Source of the DNA: Bactericera cockerelli | Taxonomy: Eukaryota > Arthropoda > Insecta > Hemiptera > Triozidae | Direction of reading: 5' to 3' | DNA: 64,000 nucleotides | Assembly (NCBI GenBank): GCA_024516035.1 | Contig: CM044964.1 | Coordinates: 18,047,084 to 18,111,083 of the forward strand | Shown: positions 1 through 11,300 of the stretch, one piece after another | Layout: every line of letters begins with the position of its first letter | Position numbering within the stretch: the first letter of the stretch is position 1 | Translations under genes and position numbers: made by a program | Notes under the pieces: model-generated | Seen by the model: only the letters and a program-made list of their open reading frames with translations | What the model was told of the DNA's origin: nothing | Database searches by the model: none

Positions 1-627
1 ACTTTCCTTGAATTTCAGGACATTCCTCGCTCAAAATAAATTAATATGAATATGAATACCTATAAAAACAAATAATCTTTATATCGCTTCTCGGCCTTTT
101 GGCTAAGATCAAAGTGTAGTAGGTATCTGTTCTTATCAGCTGAATATAAAATAAATATGAAAATTTGGTCTACAAATTTTTCTTTGATAATAGGATGGTC
201 AATTATTGGTGTTTATGATTTCCGCTTCTATTGGTTCAAGTTTGTTACATTGGTTTGGTTTGGTTCATGTTTTTTTTTCTCATAATTTTCGTATTAGATA
301 CCTATACTCTAGTAATTAGATATCTGTTGAAAAGTAAGTTGGTACCTACACCAGTGTTGACGAAATGTTACAATTCTTACCATTTTGAACTGTGCAACAG
401 TGTAACATATAAAAAAAAAAAATAATTTCAACTGTGCAACATTAAAAAAAAAAAAAAAAAAAACAAATTCGTCATCTCATATTAATTCATCATCTTTTTT
501 CATGAACCAAACTCGGTCAAATCAACACTTGCTAAAAAAAAGTTGAAAAATAAAAATGCATCCCTTTTTTCTACAAAAAAACAAAACTAACCCTTTCATG
601 TCCTTGCGGTCTTCTTTGTCCTTTTAG
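1..627. other. Intron sequence upstream of the first visible GATA-factor exon
   Basis: No coding sequence is visible. The stretch holds a U2 snRNA-like fragment (listed separately), long A and T runs around 410-470, and a pyrimidine-rich tract ending in a good 3' splice site (TTTTAG) at 621-627. I read it as the intron before the N-finger exon of the GATA gene, whose earlier exons lie outside the window. Confidence 0.6.
83..147 (+). pseudogene. 5' fragment of U2 snRNA (pseudogene)
   Basis: The sequence starts with ATCGCTTCTCGGCCTTTTGG and follows the conserved 5' end of U2 spliceosomal RNA through the branch-site recognition block (GTAGTA) into the SL IIa region (TTCTTATCAGCTGAATAT). Two G residues are inserted just after GTAGTA, and similarity stops near 147, so the Sm site and the 3' stem-loops are missing. 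It is therefore a truncated, probably retroposed, copy and not a functional gene. No snRNA promoter (PSE) was recognised upstream. Confidence 0.8.
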
Positions 628-800
628 AGACCGGAATGGACTTTCAATTCGGTGAGGGCCGCGAATGCGTCAATTGCGGTGCGATTTCGACGCCCCTGTG
701 GCGCCGTGACGGTACGGGCCACTACCTTTGCAACGCCTGCGGCCTTTATCATAAAATGAACGGAATGAATCGGCCCTTAGTCAAGCCGTCGAAACGACTT
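628..800 (+). CDS. pnr: GATA factor exon: N-terminal zinc finger
   Basis: The acceptor TTTTAG ends at 627 and the donor CTT|GTAAGT follows base 800. Two bases complete an upstream codon, then 57 codons read from [13 protein letters not shown] to KPSKRL. All four zinc ligands (CxxC-x17-CxxC) are present, so the finger looks intact. The internal Met in MDFQFGEG could serve a short isoform, but nothing here shows that. Confidence 0.93.
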
Positions 801-3800
801 GTAAGTTAGATTTTTCACTTTCTTTCTCTTGCTGGGTTTTTTTAAGTACCGCACTTCTCACCTGAGTTCTGTATGTTTCAGTGCAATTTCTTTTCTTTTT
901 TTGGACAAATGGTCTTGACATAAATAATTATGAATGACCCGTCAGAAAAAAGAATTTTGCCTCTTCAGTATCTATTTTTTAGATTATATTACTTACTTTT
1001 GTGACCAATTTGTAAATAAGATCAGCTAAAAGTTAATGTGTTGCTTCAAAAAAAAAAAAAAAAAAAATGAACGACACAATAGGTACTTCCTATTTCTAAT
1101 ATTAGAAATTATCAGAAGTAAAATCACTATCCTCTAGATACCTCTATTTTTGTCCATTTGTAAAAATCACCAATGCACTCTGTTGTAAATTACAAAATCC
1201 CTTGCACGCTTCTGAGCACCTGTTGAATCTCACTTTTATTTAATTTCTTTTGTGTTCCGTCTTGTTTTGTATCACACTTTTTATAATCACCTAATTAAGT
1301 AATTAATGTACAGGCTTAACATCAAGTAGTGACCAATTCATTCCATTTATTTTATGATCAAGACAAGGCTCAAAATTGGTTCTTGGTGTTTCATTACTTC
1401 CAAGATTTAATAGGTTGCAGGGATGTACCTATATTTTTTACTCATTAAGGTTTTATGAGGCTTTGCACCCTTAATATTATTATGTTATTTTGATTGCATG
1501 TTTTCACTGTATGTATATGTATATTTACTATTACCTACTTTTTAGTGGGTTTATGAATAAAAATATAAGTTAATCCTGGATATAAGAGACAAAAAAAATC
1601 GATCCCTTGAGTTCTCTTACTATATCCAGGGTCGACTGTATCTACTACTAACAGATATTTTAATTTACACGAACATATTTCTTTGCATAGTGCATGATTG
1701 TGTTGCATTTAGTTTTAAAAAATGAACCCAATAGATTTTTGTTATATACACTCACCGGAAGAATTAACCGGACACTTCCTGTTTTCCCCTTTAACACCGT
1801 GTGTTTCCATGCGGCTGCAAAAGGTTGTAACTTTTACTGTAGATAACATTTTCCGATGATTTTTGTTTTGTATAAAAGAAAACAGATTAAGGATTTAAGC
1901 TCATTATAAGAAAAAAAATCAGGAAAAATCATTGCAACTCATGGAAAGACAAATGTAAACTTGCAAAACACAGAATTTTAGAGGTGTTTTATTTAGAACA
2001 CACTCATTTCTTTGTTTTATTTTTATCATTCGATTTTTCTTAAAAATACAAAAACCTAAAGATTTCAATTTCAACATGACCTACTAATACAAGGATTTAA
2101 AAAAAAACACAATTCATTGAGGATGTTTCAAAAATCTCAAAAATACGGTAAATTGAAATTTTAAATTTTTCTTTCCATGAGTTGCAATGATTTTTCCTGA
2201 ATTTTTTCTTATAATGAGTGTAAATCCTTAATCTGTTTTCTTTTATACAAAACAAAAGTCATATAAAAAAGTTATCTACAGTAGAAGTTACAACCTTTTG
2301 CAGCCGCATGGAAATACACGGTGTTAAAGGGGAAAACAGGAAGTGTCCGGTTAATTCTTCCGGTGAGTGTATATGGAGTAAAACTGGATTGGTGTAAAAA
2401 TGCTCTTACCTACAGAATAAGAATGGCCAACGATCCAAGTCTTCACAAAGCTGGACGTTGCTTAACTTGAGTGTATCTTGGGAAAATGTACGTGTCATCT
2501 CCACCGGCACTGAATAGTTAGTACGAGCTGCTCTATTACCTACCTATGTAGAATATCAGTGGTGGCTCCGTGCGGTATTTTTTGTTGTTGTTGGTTTAAC
2601 GTTTCTTATTTAATGGTCATATCACGACGAATGTTTTACCCTACATTCGCTGGAAAGTCACAAACAAAACACTCAAATCAACCTCAACCAGCCTGAGGTT
2701 TTTCTTATAGATATCAGTAGTCACTGTGGCAGAGTGAGTTAGCGCGCTGGGCATTGCACACATGGTGACCTAGGTTCGATCCCCAGCGGTGTAGGAATTT
2801 TTTCTGCTCTATACTTAGATGTTCGGGGTCCACTGATACCTCGTGAGGAAAAATGAGTAGCTGCTTTGATGTGAAGGAACGACCAGTGGCAGAATCATAG
2901 ACAAATAAAATACAAGATATTGTAACTTAAAGTGGTAAAGTCCTATGATTCTGCGCTACAAACTAAAATTGTGACATAATATAACACAAAGAAAAAGCAT
3001 TATTATATCCAGGTTTCTCTTAATTTTATATAATAATAAATAAAGAGGTTAATTTGATCTGAATATTTTATGTTGTAAATATTGTCCTAATAATTCTTCC
3101 TCTTCTTCTTCTTCTTCACCGTATCCCATCTCATTTATTTGGGGTCGGGCCTCATTGATCTTAATTGCCAACGACGTCTATTGAATGAGTCCTCTTGACC
3201 TAAGTTTTGTTCTTTCAATTCTTTTTCTATGTTGGTCCACCAGGTCCTAATATTGTCCTAATAATTAAATTTATGTAATAATAAATAATCCCCAGACCGC
3301 CACCCGTCGGCTAGGCCTCTGCTGCACCAACTGTGGCACCCGCATGACAACTCTGTGGCGGCGTAACAATGATGGGGAGCCGGTGTGCAACGCCTGTGGG
3401 CTCTACTACAAGCTGCACAATGTGAACCGGCCCCTGGCGATGAGGTAAGGGCCTCCTGTTGGAGCACACCTGGGCCCCGTTCCAGAAACACTCTCCACTC
3501 TCAAATCTCCCTGTCTATAGTCACACAACACACTCTGATTGGTTATTAGGTTATTACTTATTACTTTCGAGAAATTTCTAATATTAGAAATCGGAAGTAT
3601 TTTTCATTCTAATTAACTAATCAGAGAGCGTTGTGTGACGGTTGTGACGGTTGGAGATTTGGCGATTTCGAGAGTGGAAAGTGTTTCTAGAATTGAACAC
3701 TGGGTCTCCTTCGGTAAAGCACAGTCAGTCTCAAAATTCTAAAAATCTCCCTCCTGACCGTCAAATTTCGTTTAAATAAATCAAAGAGTTTGGTATTACC

Positions 3801-5638
3801 TATGAGAGAGAGCAAGAGAGAGTACCAGTTGTACCTATACAGTGAAGATGATGGAAAAAGAGAGAAAGGGTAATTTAATTTTTTTAAATTATTATTATTA
3901 TTATTTAGTTACGTATTTTATCTGTATCTACCTGTGTTTTTTTAGACTATGAGATTTAAGGATTTGGATAAAAATAAACTGTGTAATTACCTTGTAGTAT
4001 TTTTTAACAATAAATAAGGTAAATATAAGGGCTGTATGAAGTGTTATCAAAATTAAATCAAAGTTCCTACTTACATATTGTATATTTTTTAACAATAAAT
4101 AATACAACTATGTTAATTCTGTATGAATGGCCTTCCTTTTAATAAAAATATCAAAATTTTATAATTTTATTAACATTATAATACAAAAATGAAAATAATA
4201 CCTAACTTAGGTACTCAACATAGTATTATAGGACACGGTCTTATAATTATAGGATTATAATATGTATTTATTTTTGTTTTATTTCATTTATTATTTTGTT
4301 TATTTTTTTTATTATGACAGTTTATTTGACATGTTGTGGTTATTCCACAATTTTCTATTTATTGTACTTTCTAGGTATATTTTATTAACTTTAGTTTACC
4401 CTTGTGATGTATTTGTGATTTATTATTAGTATTTTTGTAACCTTTGTTTATTTTTATCCTTTTATTATTAATATTATTTGTGTAAATAGAGCTCGGCTCG
4501 TTTATATACCCGTTCTGCGGGCATTTATCATTTATTCCATGCCTTTCACTCCTTCCACTCCCCTTCACAGGAAGGACGGAATTCAAACCCGGAAGAGGAA
4601 ACCGAAGAAGCAGTCCTCTGGAGGAGGAGGTGTCAGCTCCAGTGGATGTGCCGCCCTCTCCAACCATCTCTCCCAGCTGGACCACCGCAGCCCCGGCCCA
4701 GCCAGCTCGGGTGAGTGGGGGTCCTGGGATCGAATCCCGGGCGGGAACTTTGTTTTATTTCCTGAGTAATTTAATGAATGTCCTACTTCTTAAATACCAT
4801 GTGTGAAGAGCTTTTTTAAGGTATTTTTCGGATTTACAGTTTTTATTATTTATAATTAATAATTATATTAGCAGCATTGTTTATTAAAAAAAAACTATGA
4901 ACTCCATAGAGAGGTGAGGTAGAAAACTAGAAACAATAGTAAACCTAGTACGTACCTACGTACTTATTGCCTCTACCCATTCTTGTTGGGAAGGGTAGGT
5001 AGGTATAAGTCAATATTAGTTAACTAATCTCTACAAATAGTGCATTCATATTTTATACTTAGCCTTAGCTTATACTTAGCCTCATCTTATACTTAGCCTT
5101 AGCTTAAACTTAGCCTTAGATTATACTTAGCCCTAGCTTATACTTAGCCTTAGCTTATACTTAGCCTCAGCTTATACTTAGCTTTAACTTATACTTATCC
5201 TTAGCTTATACTTAGCCTTAGATTACGCTTAGCCTCAGATTATTTCCAATAATGGTTCTTTAATTCCACGTTCTTTCAGAGCTCAAATCATCTCTTCTCG
5301 AGTCACTGCCGTCAAAGCTCCCCGTACTGACTTCCTCCTCCTCATCGCTTCCTCACAATGCTCCCTCCTACATGTCCCTCCTCCATCACAGCTCCTCCAC
5401 TCCCTCTCCTCTCATCAAATCCGAAACCCCCACCACCTCTACCGCTTCTCCTTACGGATTGGATCATTTCAACGCTGGCTCCGCCCATTCCCACCTCTCA
5501 ACGCATGCGCAGTTGGGTTTCAGCTTCGGCGCACCAGGGTCCCATGCACACCTGTCGAGTCATGCGCATCACCAGTACGCTGCCCATGCGCATTCCATGC
5601 TCAATAGCGCCGCCGCCGGCAAGCTGATAACCTCGTGA
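628..5638 (+). CDS. pnr: GATA zinc-finger transcription factor, pannier-like (3' part of gene)
   Basis: Four exons encode the C-terminal part of a two-finger GATA factor that binds (A/T)GATA(A/G) sites in the nucleus. Exons: 628-800, 3296-3444, 4571-4710 and 5280-5638, with compatible phases throughout and a TGA stop at 5636-5638. The N-finger (CVNC...CNAC, '[20 protein letters not shown]') is followed by the linker [13 protein letters not shown], typical of the GATA4/5/6 class. The C-finger (CTNC...[24 protein letters not shown]) is followed by the basic tail [19 protein letters not shown]. These match my memory of Drosophila pannier more closely than grain or serpent. The tail is rich in Ser, Gly, His and Ala. 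In Drosophila pannier acts in heart and dorsal thorax patterning; that role is by homology only. The start codon is outside the window. Confidence 0.9.
1749..2369. mobile_element. Foldback (long inverted-repeat) element, TA-flanked
   Basis: The two arms (about 210 bp each) are near-perfect reverse complements: the left starts CACTCACCGGAAGAATTAAC and the right ends with its complement. A TA dinucleotide borders each side (1747-1748 and 2370-2371), as for Tc1/mariner-type insertion. The roughly 200-bp AT-rich centre has no open frame. It is best read as a non-autonomous Tc1/mariner-like foldback MITE; transcribed across, it would form a long hairpin. Confidence 0.85.
2429..2703 (-). repeat. 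Degenerate 5S-rRNA-derived SINE fragments
   Basis: Bases 2429-2515 resemble the antisense of the 5S-like head of the SINE family described at 56361-56612 (GCTGGACGTTGCTTAACTT), and 2590-2703 match its body (TCATATCACGACG, CACAAAC, CAGCCTGAG). The two parts are out of the usual order, so these are probably two truncated copies. Confidence 0.6.
2719..3006 (+). mobile_element. tRNA-derived SINE, Family A
   Basis: The tRNA-like head shows an A-box-like GGCAGAGTGAGTTAGCGCGC and a B-box GGTTCGATCCCC. The body (GATGTTCGGGGTCCACTGAT, CTCGTGAGGAAAAATGAGTA, ATTCTGCGCTAC) recurs at 5839, 16437 and on the minus strand at 42690-42990. The 3' end is AT-rich and ends in TAACACAAA. It sits inside a GATA intron. 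Confidence 0.85.
3296..3444 (+). CDS. pnr: GATA factor exon: C-terminal zinc finger
   Basis: The acceptor CCCCAG ends at 3295 and the donor ATGAG|GTAAGG follows 3444. Phase 0 in, phase 2 out. It encodes [10 protein letters not shown] through RPLAMR with four intact zinc-ligand cysteines. The finger contains [10 protein letters not shown], where pannier usually has LHGVNRPLAM, a mild substitution. Confidence 0.93.
3445..4570 (+). other. GATA intron between C-finger and basic-tail exons
   Basis: AT-rich sequence with a copy of the 35-bp palindrome near 3566-3601 and many A/T runs. No conserved open frame is visible. It ends in the acceptor TTCACAG before 4571. Confidence 0.7.
4571..4710 (+). 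CDS. pnr: GATA factor exon: basic tail and Ser/Gly-rich segment
   Basis: One base completes the Arg codon split from the previous exon, then [20 protein letters not shown] continues the basic C-finger tail used in minor-groove contact. Donor TCGG|GTGAGT at 4711. Directly after the donor, 4718-4755 carries a tRNA-SINE B-box-like scrap (GGGATCGAATCCCGG). Confidence 0.9.
5047..5245. repeat. 17-bp tandem repeat in GATA intron
   Basis: About twelve imperfect copies of a 17-bp unit close to TATACTTAGCCTTAGCT lie between exons 3 and 4 of the visible gene. Units differ mainly at CCT/CCTCA and GCT/GAT positions. Noncoding. Confidence 0.85.
5280..5638 (+). CDS. pnr: GATA factor last coding exon
   Basis: The acceptor TTTCAG ends at 5279. 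The frame runs [14 protein letters not shown] through a Ser-, His- and Ala-rich tail to AAAGKLITS and a stop at 5636-5638. The phase (two bases completing GAG) fits the preceding exon. The other long frame over the same bases is a shadow. Confidence 0.9.
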
Positions 5639-6402
5639 GGAGAAGAGACTCAGAAGATGCAAAATTTAGGCCACTGCCTAATGCCTATACCTATACCTAT
5701 TGCAGACGGAAAGTTCCTTGGAAAGGAACAAGGATGAACAGTCAAAACTAATATTGAAAAAATGTATCTGTGCTTATTTCATATTGTTATTTTTATCCCT
5801 GCAATCCAGGCATAGGTACATAATTATTATAATTTTGGGTTACCGTGGACGAGTTAGCGCGCTACGCATGGCACTCGTGGTGAGCTGGGTTCGATCCCCA
5901 GCGGGCAGGATTTTCTCTGATCTGTACTTGGATGTTCGGGGTCTACTTATACCGCGTGAGGAAAAATGAGTAGCTGCTTTTATGTGAGTGGAGGAATGAT
6001 AGGCAATAATAAGATATTGGGATATTTAAGATACTTACGAATAAAACCCACCCACCCACTACCCACTAAAAATGTGATATAATAACACAAAAAAAAATAT
6101 TTTCTTAATTATAATTATCTATTAAATTGTGGAAGGCTGAGATTAAAATAAAATAAATATTCAGGTGACATCCAAGGGAACAAGGATTTGTTATACAACA
6201 AGTGGACTTAGCAGGCACCTACAGCTATTTACATAATGTAGGCATGACAGTAAAACATGGCTCCCGCCTCCCATTAAAGTTAGGAGTTTGACTATTTTTT
6301 ATATTTGTACCTATTACTTATTAACTGTATAAAATCATGTAAATATGAATACGAGTATATTATAAAGCATTTTCATGTAAAACTCATAATGTGTGCAATA
6401 AA
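5639..6402 (+). other. Probable 3'UTR of the GATA gene
   Basis: Follows the stop codon and ends near the polyadenylation signal AATAAA at 6397-6402. A Family A SINE (5839-6095) lies within it, so the UTR may be partly SINE-derived. RNA data would be needed to fix the 3' end. Confidence 0.5.
5839..6095 (+). mobile_element. tRNA-derived SINE, Family A (in GATA 3'UTR region)
   Basis: Head with TACCGTGGACGAGTTAGCGC and B-box GGTTCGATCCCC, then the shared Family A body (GATGTTCGGGGTCTACTTAT, GTGAGGAAAAATGAGTAGCT) and a 3' end reading GATATAATAACACAAAA. Confidence 0.85.
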
Positions 6403-6484
6403 ATCATACCACCTTTAATTCTTTTAATTTTCTACTACCTTCGAACCTGGATATGAGAGAACTGGATATAAGAGAGTAAGTAGT

Positions 6485-6610
6485 AGTCACTTTTGGCCTA
6501 GCGGTAGCATGCTCAACTTGCACTCCAGTTGACCTGGGTTCGAATCCCGGGTCGGAATTTTTTGGACTCTGTAATTCGGATGTCGGGGCCTACCCTAGCC
6601 TCGTGAGGAC
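6485..6610 (+). mobile_element. tRNA-headed SINE-like repeat
   Basis: TTGGCCTAGCGGTAGCATGC followed by GACCTGGGTTCGAATCCCGG gives A- and B-box-like motifs at tRNA spacing. The body (GATGTCGGGGCCTACCCTAG, CCTCGTGAGGAC) resembles Family A. The flanks do not form a clean tRNA acceptor stem, so this is a SINE and not a tRNA gene. Confidence 0.65.
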
Positions 6611-6634
6611 AATTGGGGTATATAGTTGTAGAGT

Positions 6635-6677
6635 GGATTATTCCAGCCATCCAGCTAGTGGATGGCTGGAATAATCC
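6635..6677. repeat. Perfect 19-bp hairpin
   Basis: GGATTATTCCAGCCATCCA, a 5-base loop GCTAG, then the exact reverse complement. It lies just after the SINE-like repeat. It may be the core of a small foldback; nothing else around it is repeated. Confidence 0.85.
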
Positions 6678-7179
6678 AATTTGGTGATTAATTCGAATCA
6701 GTACGGAAAGTTGAAAAAGTCTAAGTATGTAGGCAGGTAACTTCTCTAATGGCCGGGTCTAGATGCGTCTGTCAAGTAGATTTAACGTCACGTTATCAAA
6801 TTCCACCAAACACATAGCTCCAAATTGATCAAGTGACCCGGTCATAAGTAGGTACCTACCTGGGTATTTGACTTGAATGTCCATTATAGTCTCACCAATG
6901 TGAGAAAGGAAGTAGCCAAGGTAGGTACCAACCTAGCGAGTAGCTAGTCATTCAATGTGAGACGAAAATGTCAATAGAACAGAACTTAACTTTCACAGAA
7001 CATGTTTTGTGTTCTGGGTGTCCAAGAAGGATTATCTATCCTACTCGTAGAGAGAATTTTCAAATAGCTGCACCATAAACAATAAACATACCTAAAAAAT
7101 CGATAGGAAGGAATTTCCTACTTACTTTTAAAGGAGGAGCGAGTAACTACAAGAGATGATACAACTGGGTATTATTTAA

Positions 7180-7322
7180 AGTTCAAGTTAAGTCATCATA
7201 TTTGTGTTATTCACTTTCGTGATATCACAAATACTCAAACTCGCTTTACTAAATCTAAGCTGAAGTCAGGACTTGAACTAGTTACCAACCTCCAGGTTAC
7301 AATTCCGCTACCTCATCATTCG
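7180..7322 (-). mobile_element. tRNA-derived SINE, Family D
   Basis: Reverse-strand copy of the family whose head reads CTCAGTAGCTTGATCGATAA with a GGTTCAAGTCC B box, and whose body ends GTGATATCACAAAAGTGA and ATATGATAACTT. Here the head is diverged and the tail is well preserved. Confidence 0.65.
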
Positions 7323-8262
7323 CTCAATAATATAATAAGTAAATAAGTATAAAACGCCAGTTTTTATTCAATCTATGCAATTCTTATTGCATTTCAAGAA
7401 AGCAACACAGATTTTTAATTTAAAAGAACCCTCAATAGGTATCTGTTGACAATACAAACTTGCTTTACTTTTCTCTCTCTTCTCTGCAATAATCTCTTTG
7501 ATTACACCTCCTTGAAAACTTATCTCGACGCGGTAAATTTCAAAATATAAATGTTCTAGCTCTATCAGGGAAAAATATATTATTTTGGTTGCTTTTCCAG
7601 TTTTCCGAAGTTTCCATTTTTTTCTGCCAACTCTTCTATTTTTCCAAGTCAGCTGCCAGTGTTAATGCCACAGTAAATACACCAGTTACGCAAGAACCAT
7701 TGAAAACAAGTAACTGTCATGAAATGTTGACCTTTTTGTTTTTGAATCTATTAGTTTTCTAAATGTTTCTGCTGTCATGTCGGCCGTACTCAGGCTGGAT
7801 GAGGTTAATGTGATTATGGGACAGCAGACCAACAAGATGGTTAAACAGAAAACCGCAGTCATAAAATAGCCCAAGTACCTTCTTTGTAGCAATTCTCAAC
7901 TTGGGAGCCTTAGAAAATTGGGAGTAACAAACCAAAAAAGACTATCAGCCAGTACTCAATGGTGCAGTTTGGTTGAGCTTGATATGATTAGCTTGGAAGT
8001 TTGCCAATACAATTTTGGTAATCACTAATCCCCCGTTTACTAGATGACTCCAGCACCTATAATGACAATATTACACAATAGCCATGCAAACAAGCTACTG
8101 TTGTCAAAGAAATAGGGAGCAAGCCTCCAGTTTATAAATATAATAATAATTTTAATTTTTCTTTCACTAACCTAAGTATAGGATAAAAAATGGACAAAAT
8201 TCTATTGGAAGGATCAATTTTTAACTTGAATAACTATTACTGAGACAAAGAAAGCTATTGTA

Positions 8263-8349
8263 ATGTATCGGGTGGAATCTTTTTTGACATCATTCATACT
8301 GAGCTATGCTGACAAATATATCAAGAATTTCAAGAGATCAGATGCACAG
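8263..8349 (+). CDS. Vps13B: Vps13B exon 1 (start codon, chorein N-terminus)
   Basis: The ATG at 8263 opens 29 codons, MYRVESFLTSFILSYADKYI and on, ending GCACAG|GTAAGT. Human VPS13B begins MLESYVTPILMSYVNRYIKN, so start and frame fit. No in-frame upstream ATG extends it. Phase 0 out. Confidence 0.88.
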
Positions 8350-11300
8350 GTAAGTTGATAGTCATATAAAATTTACCCCAGGAAAAAAAATTGATTCTGG
8401 GTAGCATGGTGAAACATAATATTTTGTCTGTTTATAATTTTAGGATCTGAGCCTTAGAGGTACAGCTAAACCTGGATGTAAGAAAATATTTTTCACATCA
8501 AATTTATCCCTCAACAAGGAAAAATAACCTGTTTATAAGAGAAAGCTGGATTCAAGAGAAAAAAACTCCTGTCCCTTGAGTCCTCTTATAGCAGGTTTGA
8601 CTGTACCTGAGAGCCATCATTAATTATTGGTATACAATAGATGAATAGAATAGTTACAAATTCTATAAGTTCAATGTAACCTTCTAAAATAGATTTTTTG
8701 AGATCAGTCCATTAATTAGGCACTTAAAACCTAGTTTTTTATTTTTAGTAATTAAGAGTCAAAACAAGACTTTCTCTTAAATACTATAATTCTACCCACA
8801 GATAAAATTATACATTCTAGAGATTCTAAGAGGGTTTATAAGAACAAGCAAATAAATTCATTGATATAATACTGGTACACCATCCTGTGGTCAAGTAGTT
8901 GCATTCATGTTTTTTATCTAATAAAATACTTCAAATCCTGGCTGGGTAGAACATTTTCTACTCTGTACTTTAGATGTCCAGGGTCCACTAATATCTCTTG
9001 AAGAAAAATGAGTAGTTACTTGTATGAGTAAAATGACCAGTGGCTGCATTACCAGAGTATAATAAAATAAATTGTCATACCTTTCTCAAGTTAAAAAAGT
9101 TATCATATTTGTCAAGAGACCTTGTTCTTCACATAAAAAAAAAAATTACTTTAACTTTTTTAACATTATTTTCAAGGAATTCTTTGATCAGTAGGAAACT
9201 AAAAATATTTTTTTTTCTTCACATTTCAGCTCTCTCTATGGGAAGGCCAGGCATGCTTTCACAATTTGGAACTAGATCTAGAAGCCTTGGAAAGTTTAGT
9301 CCCAGTCCATTTTGAAAGTTTGGTTCCATTTCATTTTGTAAGTGGACATATCAATGAACTCAAGATCAAAGTACCTTGGACTAGCCTGGGATCTAGCTCA
9401 GTAGAAGTTGTGATTGACACTATAGGTAAGTATAATGATCTTTATGCCTAATTACAGTGTGCCTTGTTACTTATATTTAATAGATATTTTTTTCCCTTCC
9501 CATAGGTAAGCCTATAGAGGGCAAGGACTTTGAATGTTACAGACCTCTCTTTAAATAAATATTCATTTAAAAAAAGCCTATAGAGATCTTTTTTTAAAAA
9601 AATATGAGGGTTGAAGAAAAGAGTGTCATTGAATAATTGGTACATGAACCTGTACCCTAATACAAAATTATACACAGTGAAATATTAATTTTTTTAATAT
9701 CTGTAATATTTTTTTGTATTTGTATACTCTCAAAATTTTAATATTATGGTGGGAGCATCAAAAGGATATTACAGTATGAATAAAATACAATACTCTTGTT
9801 TATCCTGCAAGAATGAGAATATAGAGTCCTTTCACTCTCATAGTAAAAAAAATTTTAATCCCATTTATTGTTAAAGGCTGGCAGTTAATTTTTTTTGTTT
9901 TGTTTTTGTTAGTGAGATTTAGTTATACATATTTAAATCATATAAATTTGATAAGTACTGACTCACAGATTTTTGTTTGATAAATATATGTGAATATTAT
10001 ATCCCTTAATCTACAGAATGTGTTATGAAATTCAAGACTAGCCAGAATGATGACAATGGAACTCATACTTCATCTTCAAGCAATATTCAAAAAGACAATC
10101 AACCTTCCCGATCTCCTTCCCCTACTCTTGAGTAAGTTTTCAGTATAAATTATTCAAGCCCTGTCAACGTATATTGGACAAAAAAAAAAAATATGAACTT
10201 ATAATAAATACACTTTTAATATTAAAAAAAAGAAAGAAGTTACTTCTAATATCAATAGGAAAATAAACATAATAATAGAAAAAATAAAATCATTGGGATT
10301 TTTGCCTTTGGCAAATACATAATTACATAATATATCTAGTAATCTAGTAAGAGTAAGAATTGTTTTTATTGTAAATAAAACCCTTGGCCATCCTAAAAGG
10401 TTACTTTAAAAAAAATATAGGTATATAAATAAAAAAACGAGCTTTTCAACCAAGACCTGTCCCCGGTTTCAGTCCCACCCTGGCTCCCATGGACCCAGCT
10501 ACTGGGCCTCTGCCCCCAACCGTCAGGCGAGTGCTGTCCAATCTCAAGGTCGTCTGCAACAATGTCATCCTCAAGGTCATTGAAGAAGACACAGTGCTGT
10601 CCCTCAATATTAAGACCATCGAGTGTGGCTCTGTGGACAAGAACTGGCTGCCTGCTTTTATAGGTAATACAAGTAATATCTGTCATTGGTGTACTGGTTG
10701 GAGCGCGAGGAGCTGTCACAAAGAATTTGGAAAACTTTCGAAAAACATTCAATCTCCCGAAATCTATGATTAATGACATTGTTGTCACAGCTATTCGCGG
10801 TTCTTGTCGCATAATTCATAACCACCTATACAAACCATCCTGAAAATAACCATTGTCATTGTCTACTTCAAAACAGAAGTAACAAGAATACTGTGTCTTA
10901 TGGCAAGCATTGATAGTGATGTCAGTTGTTTGTAAATAAATTTTACTATCTTTCTCTCTAAATCTAATAAAGTGTTTCATAATAATAATAATATGATAAA
11001 ACAAGTGTCCCTCATCCCATCCCTCAGAACTGTCTCCCAAGGATCTGTTCCTGCGCAAGCGCATCACCCTGGCGGACATAACCATCTGCTTGGACCGTCG
11101 CGCCCCCTCCGGTCACATCGTCACATTCTTGGAACCCCTGCTGTTCAAGTGCTCGCTGGAGATGCGCCTCCTACAGCAGTTCGACAGGGCGAGTTACACT
11201 TCACGACTCACGCGCCTCGACATATCCTGTGAGCAGATGAGCTATGTGGTGAGCAAGCCACAGCTCTACTTGCTGCTCAAGATTGTGAATCTGGTGATGA

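Larger units (their letters stand above)
801..3295 (+). other. GATA intron between the two finger exons (about 2.5 kb)
   Basis: This intron contains poly-A tracts, a 35-bp palindrome copy (about 1084-1122), a fragment of the 'ctggatataagagaa' repeat (about 1570-1640), a 621-bp foldback element, 5S-SINE fragments and a Family A tRNA-SINE. Outside these I see nothing coding. Confidence 0.7.
6403..8262. other. Intergenic region between the GATA gene and Vps13B
   Basis: No convincing gene. It holds a 'ctggatataagagaa' repeat scrap (about 6440-6475), a tRNA-like SINE (6485-6610), a perfect hairpin (6635-6677) and a Family D SINE in reverse (7180-7322). The Vps13B promoter and 5'UTR should lie at the right end; I recognise no definite TATA box or initiator. 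Confidence 0.6.

Noticed and set aside
83..147. Functional U2 snRNA gene
   Set aside because: Only the first 65 bases are present, with a 2-base insertion, no Sm site and no recognisable promoter.
10816..11085. Minus-strand 89-codon frame overlapping exon 5, and the 139-codon frame at 10393-10812
   Set aside because: Antisense shadows of Vps13B exons 4 and 5 extended into intron.
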